This document shows positions 33,727 to 46,754 of a DNA stretch of 64,000 nt, one piece after another. Position 1 is the first letter of the stretch, and the number at the start of each line of letters is the position of its first letter. This stretch comes from Eutreptiella sp. 'Long Island Sound 2002'. Lineage: Eukaryota > Euglenozoa > Euglenophyceae > Eutreptiales > Eutreptiaceae. The stretch lies in the NCBI GenBank assembly GCA_964036045.1, contig OZ038382.1:10406235-10470234 (forward strand). The letters run 5' to 3'. The translations under genes and the position numbers were made by a program. The notes beneath the pieces were generated by a model. It ran no database searches. It had not been told where the DNA came from and worked only from the letters and a program-made list of their open reading frames with translations.

Positions 33727-36700
33727 TTAAGGGTCATGGGGGTCGTCGTCCCCCGGTGAGCCCACGCTGAGGGCGAAGGCATCGGGCCCGTACAGGACCA
33801 CAATCCCCCATGGGGACACTGCGCGGCGCTGCCAACGTGCACACAGCGTGTCCAGGCGTATGTGCAGTTGCGTGTGGATCGCCAACTGAAAGAGGTGGCG
33901 CCACGGGCAAGTGGAAACCCAATGGTGCGCTCCCACTGTCTGGCCACAAGCGGGGCAGGGGCGTTCGTCCCCGGCGAACCCCAGCCCGTCCCGGCGTGCC
34001 ATCGTGCGGAGGTGTGCCCCCCACCGGATTAAACCCCGCTCAGTAACGGCGGAGTAAACCCCCAGGGATTGGCGCTCCCCGCGCTCGGGGGCCTCCATAT
34101 GAAGATCCCACAGACGGCGCGACGACGTCTCGACCAGACGGTCCAGGTTGTGCACCTGGACGTCGTTGTGGGTGAAACAGACCTGGGGTGTTTGAAGCCC
34201 CCGGATCCACCCCACCTCGGGGCGGGCCCCGGAAGCCTGCTTCTTGGCTTCCCCGTCGGCTATGTCCAGCAGGGTGTCCAGGAAGGTGCCGACTCTGTGG
34301 GAGTACAGGTGCTGAGGCGCACTGAACCCCTCGGACAGCAAACCCCGGCACGCCCGCAGCAAGTCGTCCGACAGCGGGGAGGATCCGGGGTTGCGGGACT
34401 GGACGGCGTCTATATAGCCCTTGCTATCGTGGAAGGACCATTGCCGGCCTCGGGTGCCCCACACCACCCGGTGGGCGCCCCGTGCCCGCAAAACCTCCCA
34501 GGCCACGTAGAGTTCCGCCTGGTAGGACCCGTCTACGTGGACAGGGATGGGGATCCGGTAGATCCGGTGCCAACCTGTCGTGGGGTCCGCCACCACCAGC
34601 CCGCCCCCGGCCGTGTGGTTGGGATACCAGGAGGCATCCTGCACGAAAACCGCCTCCGCAGGCACGCTCTGCAAAGTGACCCCCTCGGAGTGTACCTCCT
34701 GGGCCCATCGCACGCAGCGGGGCCACGGGGGGAGGGTATCCGGCCCACGAAACCGTGATGGCCAACCCGCCCTGCGGGTGCTGGACCAGTCCCGATAACC
34801 GGCCGCCAAAGCCGCGTGGCCGTCATTCGCCTCGTCGATGGTCGTCGCCGCGCCCAGTGGGTGTTTGCTCACCTCCACGGCGTGGCTCCCCGGAGCGGGC
34901 CAGACCCGGATTTCCATGAGCCACGTATAGCGCAGGAAACGGTCATGGTCCGTGGGGTGGCAATCACAGTCCGCCAGGCCCTGGTGTATGCAGGGCATGT
35001 CCGGGTGGAACCGCCAAAGGGCGCACATGTGCCCCCACCGGGCGGAAGCCCGGGTCAGGGGATTGGGGTGATTCAGCTGACGGGCGTAGTTGAGCACAAA
35101 CGTGGTCAACACGTCCGGACCCAGAGGGCGAATGCCGGAGAGCCCCGCTTGCACAGGCCCGAGCAGACGGTGCGCTGGCAGGTTTTCCCCCACAATCGCC
35201 CGGAGGGCGGAGATGGCGGGGTAGTCCGCGAGGTGCCATACCCGGACCGGGGGGGGGCGAACCCCGGCCTGGAAACGCGCCATGCCGCCCGCCTTCGGGT
35301 TGTACATGGCCGGGGGGTATTGCGCCCGCAAGGACTTGATGGGGATAACCGCGGAAGCACGCCGCGCCGCCATTATGAACTTCCGGAAATCCTCCTTGTG
35401 ATACGTGTGTGGGAGGGCGTGCCGCCCCAGGGAGCGGATGTAATCCTTCTCCGACGGCACGGGCAGCCGAACCCCGTTCATCAGAACCGAGGGAACCCCG
35501 TACCGTACGCGCTGCCCGTCCATCCAGGTCCGTAGGACGTGCATTTTCGACACGTCGGATCCCAGAGCCACCGCGTCTTCTGCGGCGGGGAGGGCCCCGG
35601 CGATGGCGGACACATCCTCCGGGGAGCCCCCGAGCCAGACCGTATCGTCGGCCCAGGCCAGACTGTGTAAAAGGCCTGCTGGGGTGAGCACCCCGGGGTA
35701 TTCACGGGACACCATCTTCGCCCTCACCTCCCCCATGGGCGCGTAATCTAGCGGGGACAAAGGGCAGCCCTGTCCTGACCCTGCATCGAACCACCCCTCG
35801 GCATGGTCGACATCATCCGTGCCGCCCATGTCCAGGCGCATGTCCTCCACCAGGGAGCGGTGCAGGTGGCACAGCTCCGGGCCGTAACCCAGCACCCGGT
35901 GTACAGAGTCCCGGGACACGTGGTCTGGGGAACCGAAAGCGTGACGGACGTCGTCGAGGACGGGCCAGGCTTCGCCCCCGGAGCCCCAGCGGTACCAGAA
36001 ATAATCGTGCAGTACCCTGAGGAAGTCCCATATGGACGTTCCCGGCCAGAGGGCGAATTGGCTGGGGGGGAGGAACCCGTGCTCCCGAAGCCAGGGCTCC
36101 TCCTCTTCCTTCACCACCAGACCCACCACCTTGCGCAGGAGGACTAGGTTGGTGAGTGGGCGGTCGTTGGCCCCAACGCCGTGGGGAGCTTTCTTAGGGA
36201 GGAGGTGGAGGTCCCCGTGCGTGAGGGCCTCCAGGCGCTCCCCCCGCATGTAGCGGCTGACGATCTCGCACACAATGGCGAGACCGTCGTCGTCCATCTC
36301 CCGCAACATCCAGTACTGCAACTGGTCGCGAGCCGGGGCCGTGTTGCCGGTGCGCTGAAGTATGCGGCGGAGGTGGGTGACCGTAGCCGTGGGCAACCCC
36401 AGCGGCTGTGTGGGCGTGATCCAACCCGTGAGGGCCCGGACGTCCCCCGGCGTTAGCTCCCTCGGCGTCTTCTGGTGTCGGTGACGCACCTGGTCCAGGG
36501 CCACCTTGGCCCTGGCACGCGGCGCCACGTCCACTTGAGCGCAGAACCGCGGTTGGACCGGCGGCGTGCGAGCGGGCCCATACAGGTGGCGGAAAGCCCC
36601 GCGGGATGGTCTGGAGAAGGGGGCCACCTCCGGGAGATGGGAGAGATACCGCTGCGGATTCCCCACCTCCCAGGCTTCCGCCAGGTCCTGGCGGAGATCC

Positions 36701-38358
36701 AAACGCTCTTTGAGCGTGTCCAGTGACTCCCACCACCGCGGGCACCGCTTAGCGTGTGCCTGGAGCTGACGGTGGACCTGGTCCACACGCCCCGGGAGCT
36801 CCCCGAATTCACGAGGGGGGCCATGGGCCCTCTCCACCGCTCGTATGGTGGAGGAAAGGAAATACTCATACAGGGCCGCCAGACTATCGGGTCGCAAACC
36901 CTCCTCCCGGCGGGCCGCTGACAAGGCCGCATGGTAGCTGCCCGTGATGCCTGGGTCACGTATCTAAAAGTGCCTGGCGCGCAGCCGCACCGGGGACCTG
37001 TCTTCAGGGTCCTGGCAATCCCGGGCGTCCCACACCACCGGGCGGTGGTCAGAGGGGAAGGGGGAGGCCTCGTCCACCCACAAACGTCCCTCCTTTGGGG
37101 CAGGGCCTTGTAGCACGTGGTCAATCACCCCCACGCACCCCCGCCCGTCGGTCCACGTGGGCGCCTCGGAGGTGGGGCAACAGCGGACCAGGCCAGTGTC
37201 CTGGACAAACTCCTCCCCAAGGACGGTGAGGGCAGCCGGGGCCTGCCGGAAGCCTGTCGCCCATCCCGGGTTGGCGTTGAGATCCCCCATCATCAGGGTA
37301 TAAACCCCACGACGGGGGGCCATGACGCCCAGGGCCCACGACAAGATGCTCCGCACCACGTCCAAGTCCTGGTCGGCCGGGAAATACACCACCACCGCCA
37401 GGATGTGTCCCCCCCGACAGTGGTATTCCAGGGCAACGCCGCGCCCGCTGGAGTGTATGTCCCGCCAGACCTCCCGAAAGGTGGGATGCCACCGCACCAG
37501 CAGCCCGAACCCCGGCCGCCGGATGCGCCGCGGGGGTGAATGTGGCCCAGTACATGGCGTGGGCCACAATGTTGGCGGGCATCTTGCCCACTTCCTGCGG
37601 CCCCACCAGATCCGGATAACCCCACCCGCGCAGACAAGACCCCAGGGCTGGCATCTTGCCCATTAGGCCTCTCCGTAGGTTCAGGGTGACAGCCCGAAAG
37701 TCCCCGAGTCCGCGGTGGCCGCTGGAGGTGCCCCCAGAGAGGGCGTCGAGCGCCCCCCGGCCAGTGGGACCCGTCGTGTGTTCCAAGCGGCGGAGGACGG
37801 CCTGCCGGACCTTGGTGGGGAGCTCTAGCGCTGTGGATCGCCGCAAATACCGCCCCAGTGCCCGCGCGTCGACGTTGGCCGCCACGTAGGCGGTGGAGCT
37901 GCTGGACGCAGCTTTGAACACCACCCGGCCGCGACTGTACGTGGACCTGGGCACCCACGTCACGGATCCCTCAGCCCCGGGCGGGTGGGTGACACCCCCC
38001 CCACCGCTGTACACCTGCACCGAGTGGCCGTCCGAGACTTGGTACACGGCCATGTGGGCCGCCCACTGCTGAAGGATGGCGGGAAGGCGCCAGTCTCCCT
38101 GGAAAAGGGACACGTGCCCCAGCGCGGGGTGGAGGCCCGGTAAGCACTCCAGCGCCGTGGCCACGTCCCGCACGCCGCACACGGCGCCACAAATGCCGAG
38201 AACAATTCCCGACTGAGCAGAGGGGCGCCCCGGACACACAGAGTCCCGGGCCAGGAGCTTGAGATGGTCGTGGGCCACGGCCCCCGGAGAGAACACGTCC
38301 CCGGCGTCCCACCCCAGCGTGACCGGCGCGGGGAGGGGGAGTTCGTCTGGAACGCCCC
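33727..38358 (-). pseudogene. LINE-B ORF2: unassigned N-domain, APE endonuclease, reverse transcriptase, RNase H, zinc motif
   Basis: The N-terminal part (38358 to about 37700) is unassigned. The endonuclease begins TLNLRRG (about 37685), has QE (about 37600), GDLNANPG (about 37285-37262), IDHVL and SDHRPVVW (about 37055-37030). The frame changes near 37510-37545. A TAG at 36966-36964 separates the endonuclease from the RT frame, which is then open from 36963 to 33727. RT: LDDVRHAFG (about 35950), GQGCPLSPL (about 35775), WADD (35656-35645). RNase H: QDASW (about 34645), YQAEL, HDSKGY, and SHRVGTF with ADGEAK. The C-terminal zinc motif is CPACG...H....C (about 33960-33905). It would nick the target and copy the RNA into it. 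No ATG is present near the ORF1 stop, so reinitiation or a start further in is likely. The frame break and stop make this copy inactive unless they are sequence errors. Confidence 0.85.
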
Positions 38359-41300
38359 TTACGGGCTGGGTCCCCAAGTGGGGGGCGCCACCGGGTGAAC
38401 CGGGCCGGGCGGGGCTGTGGCAGCGGGAGCTGGGACTGTTTCCCCGTACCAGGGCCCCGCGTACCCCGAGGGGGGCGCTGACGCGTCCGCGGTCGGGGCC
38501 GGTGGTCCGTATGGCTGGTGCTGATACGGCGCCTGCGGGACGCCCAACCCCTGCGGGGGCATGGCCGCCCCGTAGTGGGGCGCACGGCCGTCCCCCGGGT
38601 AGCGGGGATCCACGGGCGGCGCTCCCCAAACGGCGGCGGTCGGAGGGCTGGCCGCCGCCGCCTGATGAGGCGGAGCCATGGGGTGCATCTCCGGCCGAGG
38701 GTAGGGGGAGCGTTCCCCGTAACTCGTGGGGGGGTCGTAAGACCGATAGTCCTGTCCCCAGCCGTCGTCACGGGGGAGCCATTGTGGTGGCTGGCGAGGT
38801 TGCTCGCTCCGCGACGGCGCACGGTAGTCGTAGCGCCCATCCCACGGGCCCCCCACCGACTGGGGGGTATGCCGGAGCCTCCTCGACGGTAGTCGTCCTC
38901 CGGCGAGGGGTACCTGCTCCCCCGTCGCGGGGTGTAGTCTCCCTCCGACCGATGGGAGGACCGCGGGGGGGACCAAGAGGGGGACCGGCGCCGTTTCCGG
39001 CCCTCGTCCCCGGCCCCGTCCCGATCACGAGCCCGGATCAAGCCTTTGGGTCCTGCCATAAGGTCCCCACTACGCATCCGCTGGAGCACAGCATTGCTCT
39101 TTTCCACGTGGTGGGCCCGCAGCAGCCCGCCGGAATACGGTTGTTTGTTGGCCTTGGCCCACTTGTAGGTGAACTCTTTGTCGGCGTCACCCCCGCCCCC
39201 CTCCAAGGCGGAGGCAGCCTCGGGCCGCACGCCCACGAGTGCCCAACCTCCATCCTCCGTGTGGCATAGCTGCCCTTCGTCCTTGATGTAGGACACACGG
39301 AAGTCCCCAAAGGCCTTCTTCAAGACCATGCCCAACCGCCCCGGGGACAGGGGGTAGATGGCCTCCGGGGTGTCGCGCGGGTTGACGCGCCACCGGACCA
39401 TGACGGCCACGGAGTACGTGTCGTGGTCCGACCCGCCTTTGCCCCTGCCAGGAGACTTGCCGCTCCCTCCGGCCTGGTTGGCCCGGGACGCTGCCGCTAC
39501 CTTGGCCGCCCCCTGGGAGTCAGGGACCGGGGTCTGAGACCCGGAGGGCTCCGCCCGGCGGTCCCGGACGAACTCTCCAACCAGGTGGCCCAACTCGGGC
39601 CGCGTGGGCAGGAGCCTGCCCAGGGCCGTGTACAGGGCCCTCAGGTTGCTTTGGGGGAACTCCGGGGGGAGGTCCAGCCTGGTAGCCAGGCGCAGATGCA
39701 GCTTCTGGGCCTCCCCCGTCTGCGAGTCCGGTGGTACCTCATTGAGGTACACCAGGAGGGCGCGGAGTTCGTCCCGCCCCGGAGTGGGGGCTGCCGCACC
39801 GGCCGCACCCGTGGTCGTGGGAGTGATGTCCCCCCCGGAGCGGTTCCCGGGGGTGACCTCGACGCCGGGCTTGCCGGCTGAGCGGACCACCGGGGAGGTC
39901 TCTGGCCCTTCGTGCGGTGCCGGGGCCCTGCCCATCGGGCGGGTATCCGCGGACATCCCCAATAGCGGTCCCTGTCCTACGGCCTCCGTCGGGAAGTGCA
40001 GGACGGGCTGGACCGGGACCCGCAAGCGACGAGAGAGCTGCTCCAGGGACGGGGGGGGATCCTTCCGAAGGACCGCTGCGCAGACCAGAGTCGCGCAGAT
40101 CTCCCGGAAATTCGGGTTCGCCGTGGAGGGCGGCCCGTACCCCGCGGGCACCCAGCCCCGCAGCGCCCGCTCCACCGCGGGCTGTGAGATGTGTTCGTCC
40201 CGAACAATCTGCACAGCCTCGAGGATGGCGGGGAGGTGCCGGCTGAGGCGCTCGTCCACCGCCCCCGCGACATCGCGTGCCGCCCGCTGGGCGTCAGCGA
40301 GCTGTCGGCGGAGGCCGCTGCCCTCCTCCTCGAGGGACCTCGTGCGGGAGCGCTGCCGCACCAGTTCCCCGCTGACCGTGGCGTGGTCACGCCGCATGGA
40401 CGCCAACTCTCCCTCGGAGCGGTGCAGGTCCGCGCGGACCCTCTGCAGCTCCTGCAGGCGGCGGTCCTGCTCGGAGGACAGGGCCTGGCACGTTGCCTGG
40501 GCGTCTTCTAGGTCACGCTCCAGGTCCTGGAGACGGGACTCCCACTGAGGGGGACGGCGCCCCGCATCCATGGGGGGGCGGCTCCCTGCCCCCGGGGACT
40601 CCGGGCACCAACGTTCACCCGGGCTCACGTCGGGCACGCCGCCCCGGCGGGGCTCGCCCGCCGTGGTGCCCGGTGGGTACAGCAGACCAGTCCCGTCACC
40701 AAGAGATACATGCCCCCCGCCCCTCACGGGCGCGGGCGCTTGCGGAGTCGCAGGTGCCGGCCCCGCGTGTGAGCCCCCGGCAAAGCCCCCGGCAAGGACC
40801 CCAGGGGCATTAGAGATGGGCGGGGGAAACCCCGAATGGGCCGCGCGATGGGCAGCCACCAAAGCGCAGCCCCCGTCGGACGGCGCAAGCCGATTGTCGA
40901 CCGCGTGGGAGGTGCGGCGATTTGCCGTCCCGGAGCCGCCCCCGAGATCCGAGCCAGCAGGGCAAGGGATCGCCAGTGGGGTGGGAGAGTCTTCCACACG
41001 CTCCCCTATTGGGGATTCCGCGTCAAACTCATAAATGGAGGTGCCCCCAAACTTTATTTCGCGGCTGACCCCCGTCGGGTCGGAGGGGGATTCCCCCACG
41101 GGGTCACGTGCCCCTCGAGGGACCGCGTCGCCCCCCGCGGCAGGGGTCGCGCCGGTTGTAGCCCCCGCACAGGGCTCAAGTAACCGCCAAGGGTCGGAGA
41201 CCGTCGGATCTACACCGTCCACGTTCACGTACGGTTGCGTGGGATCGTCATCCCCGGCTGCGTCTGCGTCCACAACCGGCGAGGCCCCAGCGCCCGCCGG

Positions 41301-41612
41301 GACGGGAAGGTCCACGGCGGCTGTGCCACCCCCGGTGCGGGAGGATACCCGCGTCCAGGACGCCGCGCTGAGAGGGGCTTCGGCACCCCGAGAGGCAAGC
41401 AACGCCAAAACGGGAGCTGAGGCCCAAGATGGCGTAATATCGCCTAGCAGCTCCCCCAGTGCTTCCACCGTGGTAATCGGTAGGGTGGAAGCCTCAAAGG
41501 CACCCCGGAGAACGTCCAGGGGCCAATCCCGGATTTCAGGTAACCCCCTCGGTAGCGGGGTCACCGGTACCCCCGCGCTGGCGCCCCCCACTTGACGGGA
41601 GGCCCACACCAT
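38359..41612 (-). pseudogene. LINE-B ORF1: coiled-coil nucleic-acid-binding protein (one frame break)
   Basis: The chosen start is ATG 41612-41610, the first ATG after the monomer array. The open frame extends upstream into the monomers without meaning. A long heptad-patterned coiled coil lies at about 40560-40250 (Leu/Glu/Arg-rich). Two globular segments follow (about 40200-40000 and 39750-39550). A third (about 39420-39190) has a beta/alpha pattern that could be an RNA-binding fold. A basic Arg/Ser tract comes next (about 39030-38900). The frame breaks at a C6 run (38849-38854 on the + strand) and the Pro/Gln/Tyr-rich tail ends at 38359. Such proteins trimerise and coat the LINE RNA in the cytoplasm. 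No zinc knuckle is seen. Confidence 0.72.
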
Positions 41613-41744
41613 TAATCCCACCCAGAGCTCGTTCCCCGTGCCGGAGATGTGAGGTAAGACCTCAGTGGGCCACTTGGGCAGAGCCCAAAGGATTCTCACT
41701 TGGTCCTTGGCCCCCAAACGACCCCAATCAGCTTGACAGCCGGG

Positions 41745-44040
41745 GATCGCCGCTGTGTGGGGGCAAGCCCTCTCCGAGAGTCCCCAAACCCCCCAGGGGG
41801 AGTCCCTACCCCTCCGCGGCCCCGGCGGGACCGGAGGGACCCGAGTGTGCCCGCCGCTGTGTGGGTGGTGGACCTCTCCGCGTGCCCAAACTCCCACAGG
41901 GTGTCCATATCCCTCCGCGGCTCCGGCAGGACCGGAGGGACTCGGGTGCAACCGCCGTTGTGTGGAAGAGACTCCTCGCGTGCTGTCCTCAGCCCTTGGG
42001 GTGTCCCTATCCCTTCGTGGTCCGGGCAAGACCACAGGGACCGGGCATGACCGCCGTTGTGTGGGGGATGGACCCCTCCGTGTGCCCTCACAACCCCCAT
42101 CGGGCGTCCCTATCCCCGCTCGGCCCAGGCAGGACCGGAGGGACTCGGGTGCGACCGCCGCTGTGTGGGGGAGGGACCTCCCCGTGTGACACCCAAAACC
42201 CCCCACGGGGCGTCCCTATCCCTCCCTGGTCCAGGCAGGACGGGGGACTCGGGTGTAGCCGCCGCTGTGTGGGGGAGGGGGCTCATACGCGTGCCCCCAC
42301 GACCCCCACGGGGCTTCCCTACCCCTCCGCGGCCCCGTCCGGACCGGAGGGACTCGGGTGGAACCGCCGCTGTGCGAGGGGGGGACCTCTCCGCGTGTCC
42401 CTGAACCCCCACGGGGCGTCCCTACCCCCCCGCGGCCCGGGCACGACCGGAGGGACTCGGGTGTCACCGCCGCTGTGTGGGGGAGGAACCACTCCGTGCG
42501 CCCCCAAACCCCCACGGGGCGTCCCTATCCCTCCGCGGCCCAGGGGGACCGGAGAGGCTAGGGTGTAACGACCGCTGTGTGGGGGAAGAACTCATACGCG
42601 CGCCTTGATACCCCCGCGGGCGTCCCTATTCCTCCACGGCCCAGGCAAGACCGGAGGGACCCGGGTGTAACCGCCGTTGTGTGGGGGGGGAACCACTCCG
42701 TGCGTCCCCAAACCCCCACGGGGCGTCCCTATCCCTCCGCGGCCCAGGCAGGACCGCAGGGACTCGGGTGTAACCGCCGCTGTGTGGGGGAGGGAACCTT
42801 TCGTGTGCCCTCGAACCCCCAGGGGGCGTCCCTATCCCCCCGCGGCCCGGGCAGGACCGGAGGGACTCGGGTGTCACCGCCGCTGTGTGGGGGAGGAACC
42901 ACTCCGTGCGCCCCCAAACCCCCACGGGGCGTCCCTATCCCTCCGCGGCCCGGATAGGACCGGAGGGACTCGGGTGTAACCGCCGCTGTGTGGGGGAGGG
43001 ACCTCTCCGTGCGCCCCCAAACCCCCACGGGGCGTCCCTATCCCTCCGCGGCCCAGGCAGGACCGGAGGGACTCGGGTGTAACCGCCGCTGTGTGGGGGG
43101 GGGACCTCTCCGTGCGCCCCCAAACCCCCACGGGGCGTCCCTATCCCTCCGCGGCCCAGGCAGGACCGGAGGGACTCGGGTGTAACCGCCGCTGTGTGGG
43201 GGGGGGGACCTCTCCGTGAGCCCCCAAGCCCCCACGGGGCGTCCCTATCCCTCCCTGGCCCAGGCAGGACCGGAGGGACTCGGGTGTAACCGCCGCTGTG
43301 TGGGGGAGGGACCTCTCCGTGCGCCCCCAAAGCCCCCACGGGGCGTCCCTATCCCTCCGCGGCCCAGGCAGGACCGGAGGGACTCGGGTGTAACCGCCGC
43401 TGTGTGGGGGAGGGACCTCTCCGTGCGCCCCCAAAACCCCCACGGGGCGTCCCTATTCCTCCGCGGCCCATGCAGGACCGGAGGGACTCGGGTGTAACCG
43501 CCGCTGTGTGGGGGAGGGACCTCTCCGTGCGCCCCCAAAACCACACGGGGCATCCTTATCCTTCCGCGGCCAAGGCAGGACCGGAGGGACTCGGGTGTAA
43601 CCGCCGCTGTGTGGGGGAAGGAGTCCTTCGTGTGTCCTCAAAACCCCCACGGGGCGTCCCTATCCCTCCGCGGCCCAGGCAGGACCGGAGGGACTCGGGT
43701 GTAACCGCCGCTGTGTGGGGGAGGGACCTCTCCGTGCGCCCCCAATCCCCCACGGGACGTCCCTATCCCTCCGCGGCCCAGGCAGGACCGGAGGGACTCG
43801 GGTGTCACCGCCGCTGTGTGGGGGAGGGACCTCTCCGTGCGCCCCCAATCCCCCACGGGACGTCCCTATCCCTCCGCGGCCCAGGCAGGACCGGAGGGAC
43901 TCGGGTGTAACCGCCGCTGTGTGGGGGAGGGAGCCCTTCGTGCGTACTCAAAACCCCCACGGGGCGTCCGTATCCCTCCGCGGCCCGGGCAGGACCGGAG
44001 GGGCTCGGGTGTACCCGCCGCTGTGTGGGGGAGGGTTACC
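41745..44040 (-). repeat. 103-bp monomer array in the LINE-B 5' UTR, about 22 units
   Basis: ACGGGGCGTCCC recurs at 42718, 42821 (variant), 42924, 43027 and 43130, giving a 103-bp period; later spacings are 103-105. The core contains GACCGGAGGGACTCGGGTGT and CCGCCGCTGTGTGGGGG. Units next to ORF1 (41745-42600) are diverged, while those at 42700-43900 are close to identical, so the array seems to be homogenised at its far 5' end. LINE 5' monomers of this type often carry the promoter. That role is inferred. Confidence 0.88.
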
Positions 44041-45607
44041 CCCGACCCCTACGGGCCAACCCCGTCTCCGCGCGTCCCTTGTGGGGCCCGGGAGAACGGG
44101 GTGCCACAGACCCCGCGGGCTTTCGGGGGGTCGTGGTAACTACCTTTTCTGCACTGCGACAAAAACCAGGAGCCGCCCACGCGTAGCCCTTGCGGCCGCT
44201 GTGGGGGTCCCCCGGTGCCGTGCAGGCTTGGGGGTTGGGGGGGGGGGGTAGTCCTACCCGGTTTCTACCTCTTAGCAGCAGCAGGCAAGTAGGCAGGCAG
44301 TGCCGGAGATCATAACTCCGGGGTAGCAGTAGCTGGGACTCAACGTGAGTCCTCTTAACCACGAATCACCCCAAATTCCGCCGGGGCTTAACTTCCGAAC
44401 GAAACGGTATTTGGGGCCCCCGTGGGCCTTATAAGCCCACGGAGTGTGCTGAGGCGTGGCTACCAGCACGTCTGGCCTGTCATACCCATTGCTGGGCTCG
44501 CCTCAGCACGGCCGGTCGAGTCCGGCTCTGGGGGGTGTGCACTAAACTGGCCCCGGGGGGGGGCCATTTACCCGTTTAAGCATTACTTATAGCAATAAGC
44601 ACTATTTATTAAGTTATTTGTTTACGCAGCGCATGTTCTTACCCCGCAGACATCCCCCGTCCAGTGGTGCGCTCACCTTTGGGGCTGCCTTTGGGGGGTC
44701 CGGGGCTTTTACCCAGACCTCCGGCCCTCTCTGCTGTTGGCCGGAGGCGTACATTATACAATACTGAGGTTCGTTCATTGACGTACTTACATTACTTGAT
44801 ACATACACATCGAAGTCATAACAGCTCCTGGGGGGGATGGCGCCCCCCCTGCTTCCAAAGACGGGTAAAGTGGTAACGCCTTCGTTGGCGTTACCCACGG
44901 GACGGTCTCGGGGGGCCTCCCCTTCTTTCAAACTTCCTCCAATGTGGCTGCGCCTACGGCGGCGCTCCCCACGGACGCGGTTCCTGGAACAGGGGGGCCA
45001 CCCCTTATTTCACACTTCCTCCAAAGCGAAACAGGGCCTCGGGGGGCCTCCCCTTCGCTCAGGCCACTGGGAGGGGATGGTGCCCCTCCGCGATTCAAAA
45101 CCGGGGGGCCACCCATTCTTCCATGTCGCAGCCGAAACCATAGGAAGGTACCCTAGCCCCGGCGCAGTGAGCACCGTAGCGGTAGGCGCGGGACCCTCCC
45201 CCGGTCTCGGTGCGCAAAATTCCTCGTAGCAGCCGTCCGAGGCATGGAGTTTAACCCCAGGCCCGGTATGGCGTTCCTGTACTCGGTCCCCACCCATGAT
45301 GTACCTGTGCAAAGACACACGGCGCCGTGGGTGGGGGCGAGAGGGGGAAACACATGAGCCCTGGAGAGGGCTGGGCCACAGGGAGACCCGGGGCTCTCTT
45401 GCATACCGCCACCCCCCGGTGGAGCCCGCCCTGTGCCATCGTGGCTGTCCCACGGTGGCCGGCGAGGGGTGGGGCGCGGGATCCCGTGACCAGGCCGCCG
45501 CGGCTGGACCTGGTCACCCCCCAGATTGCGTGTTAGCCCGGGGGACCCCCCCCCCCCCGGTTTCGCCCCCACACCACGGTGAGGTCACGCGCCCCTGGGC
45601 AGCAGTG
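44041..45607. other. GC-rich interval between LINE-B and its truncated copy, no gene seen
   Basis: 44041-44260 may still be the LINE-B 5' end. 44233-44250 is a G run. 44830-45140 has an imperfect 115-123 bp repeat (CTCGGGGGGCCTCCCCTTC at 44909 and 45032). 44872-44895 is a perfect 9-bp inverted repeat, GGTAACGCC/GGCGTTACC, with a 6-nt loop. Frames are short or compositional. Confidence 0.55.
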
Positions 45608-46008
45608 GGGGTGACACACACACACACACACACACCGCCCGCCCGCCCGCACGCACACACACACACACACACACACATACACGCACACGCACATGCACAC
45701 ACACACACACACACACACAACGTCGCAATGAGGGGAGCAAGGCCGTCAGAACAACGCGGGCAAAGCAAAAAACAAAACTTCTCAACAGCTAGAGGTTTGT
45801 AGGACATGGCAGTAAGTACAACTCAAGTTCCTTGGCGGAAAGTATACGGGCCACCCTCCGAAGTACAGGTAACTAGAACGTCCGTGTTATACACACGCGC
45901 AATTCGCTATCGTTAGCCCACAACCCCACCTTTCGTTTTGTTTACCTCAAGTGCTCATACAGAAGGTGCCTTTAATCAGGACTAGGAGTCAGCTCAAGCT
46001 TAAGGGTC
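45608..46008 (-). mobile_element. LINE-B truncated copy (3' UTR and tail only)
   Basis: 45719-46008 matches 33449-33736 with about three substitutions. The copy begins at the ORF2 stop codon and ends in a (TG)n/(CGGG)n tail at 45718-45611. Severe 5' truncation is normal for LINEs. No target duplication was recognised. Confidence 0.85.
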
Positions 46009-46184
46009 ACAACGCCAAACTCGCGCATTGAAAACCGAAGCAAACATACAAACAAACAACATGGAATACTACCAGCTACAAGGATAGCCCGGGCCGTAGG
46101 AGGCAGCTCCCGCCATGTACCGCCACCGACCCATGGTTGTAGGCAAGAGGTAGATCTGGCAGACCATCAATGCTGGAACTGTTC

Positions 46185-46425
46185 CCATAGCCCATGTCCC
46201 AGCCCCGGGTACATAGTAGACATTGTGCGCACAGACATTGTGTGGCCAGACATGCCATGACCATGAACACGGTGGGCGCTAGAGCAACTCCACGGCGCTG
46301 TAGCCCATATCCCAGCCCCAGGTGCAGCTTCTACACAGTGGACATTATGTGTACAGACATTGTGTGGCCAGACATGCCATGACCATGAACACGTTGGGCG
46401 CCGGATCAACTCCACGGCACAAGAA
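46185..46425. repeat. Tandem duplication of a 122-bp unit
   Basis: ACAGACATTGTGTGGCCAGA occurs at 46231 and 46353. The surrounding sequence (GCCCATGTCCCAGCCCC... to ...CAACTCCACGGC) is duplicated with moderate divergence. Confidence 0.8.
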
Positions 46426-46596
46426 CGTAGCCCAGTCGCGCGCCTCAGGGGCACACTGCACGGCGGCTGGCCTCGGTATGCTCTGTAGGCGGAGCCCAGA
46501 AGGTAAGCTTGGGGCCCAAGGTTCGGTGGCCATGGCGTAGGACACCATGGGTGGCAGTGGCGCTCTCATTGCGCCGTGATTTGTCGGTGGCCTGCA

Positions 46597-46601
46597 ACAC
46601 A

Positions 46602-46636
<35 letters not shown>

Positions 46637-46662
46637 CCGCCCGCCCGCCCGCCCACCCGCAT

Positions 46663-46750
<88 letters not shown>
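46597..46750. repeat. (CA)n microsatellite with a CCCG block
   Basis: About 150 bp of CA repeat containing (CCCG) repeats, similar in make-up to the LINE-B tails but without LINE-B 3' UTR beside it. It may be the tail of a related LINE, or independent. Confidence 0.8.

Positions 46751-46754
<4 letters not shown>

Larger units (their letters stand above)
33106..44040 (-). mobile_element. LINE-B: near full-length non-LTR retrotransposon
   Basis: Minus-strand order: tandem monomers (5' UTR), ORF1 with coiled coil, ORF2 with APE-type endonuclease, RT, RNase H and zinc motif, short 3' UTR, then a (TG)-rich tail. A second, 3'-only copy at 45608-46008 confirms the 3' end. The RNase H in addition to the APE endonuclease excludes a standard vertebrate L1 and fits I-type or Dualen/RandI-like LINEs; I cannot place it further. 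No target duplication was found, and the exact 5' end (44040-44260) is uncertain. Confidence 0.85.

Noticed and set aside
41613-42206. Upstream extension of LINE-B ORF1 into the monomers
   Set aside because: The extension is monomer sequence read in one frame; the 103-bp period shifts phase every unit, so it is not a repeated peptide.
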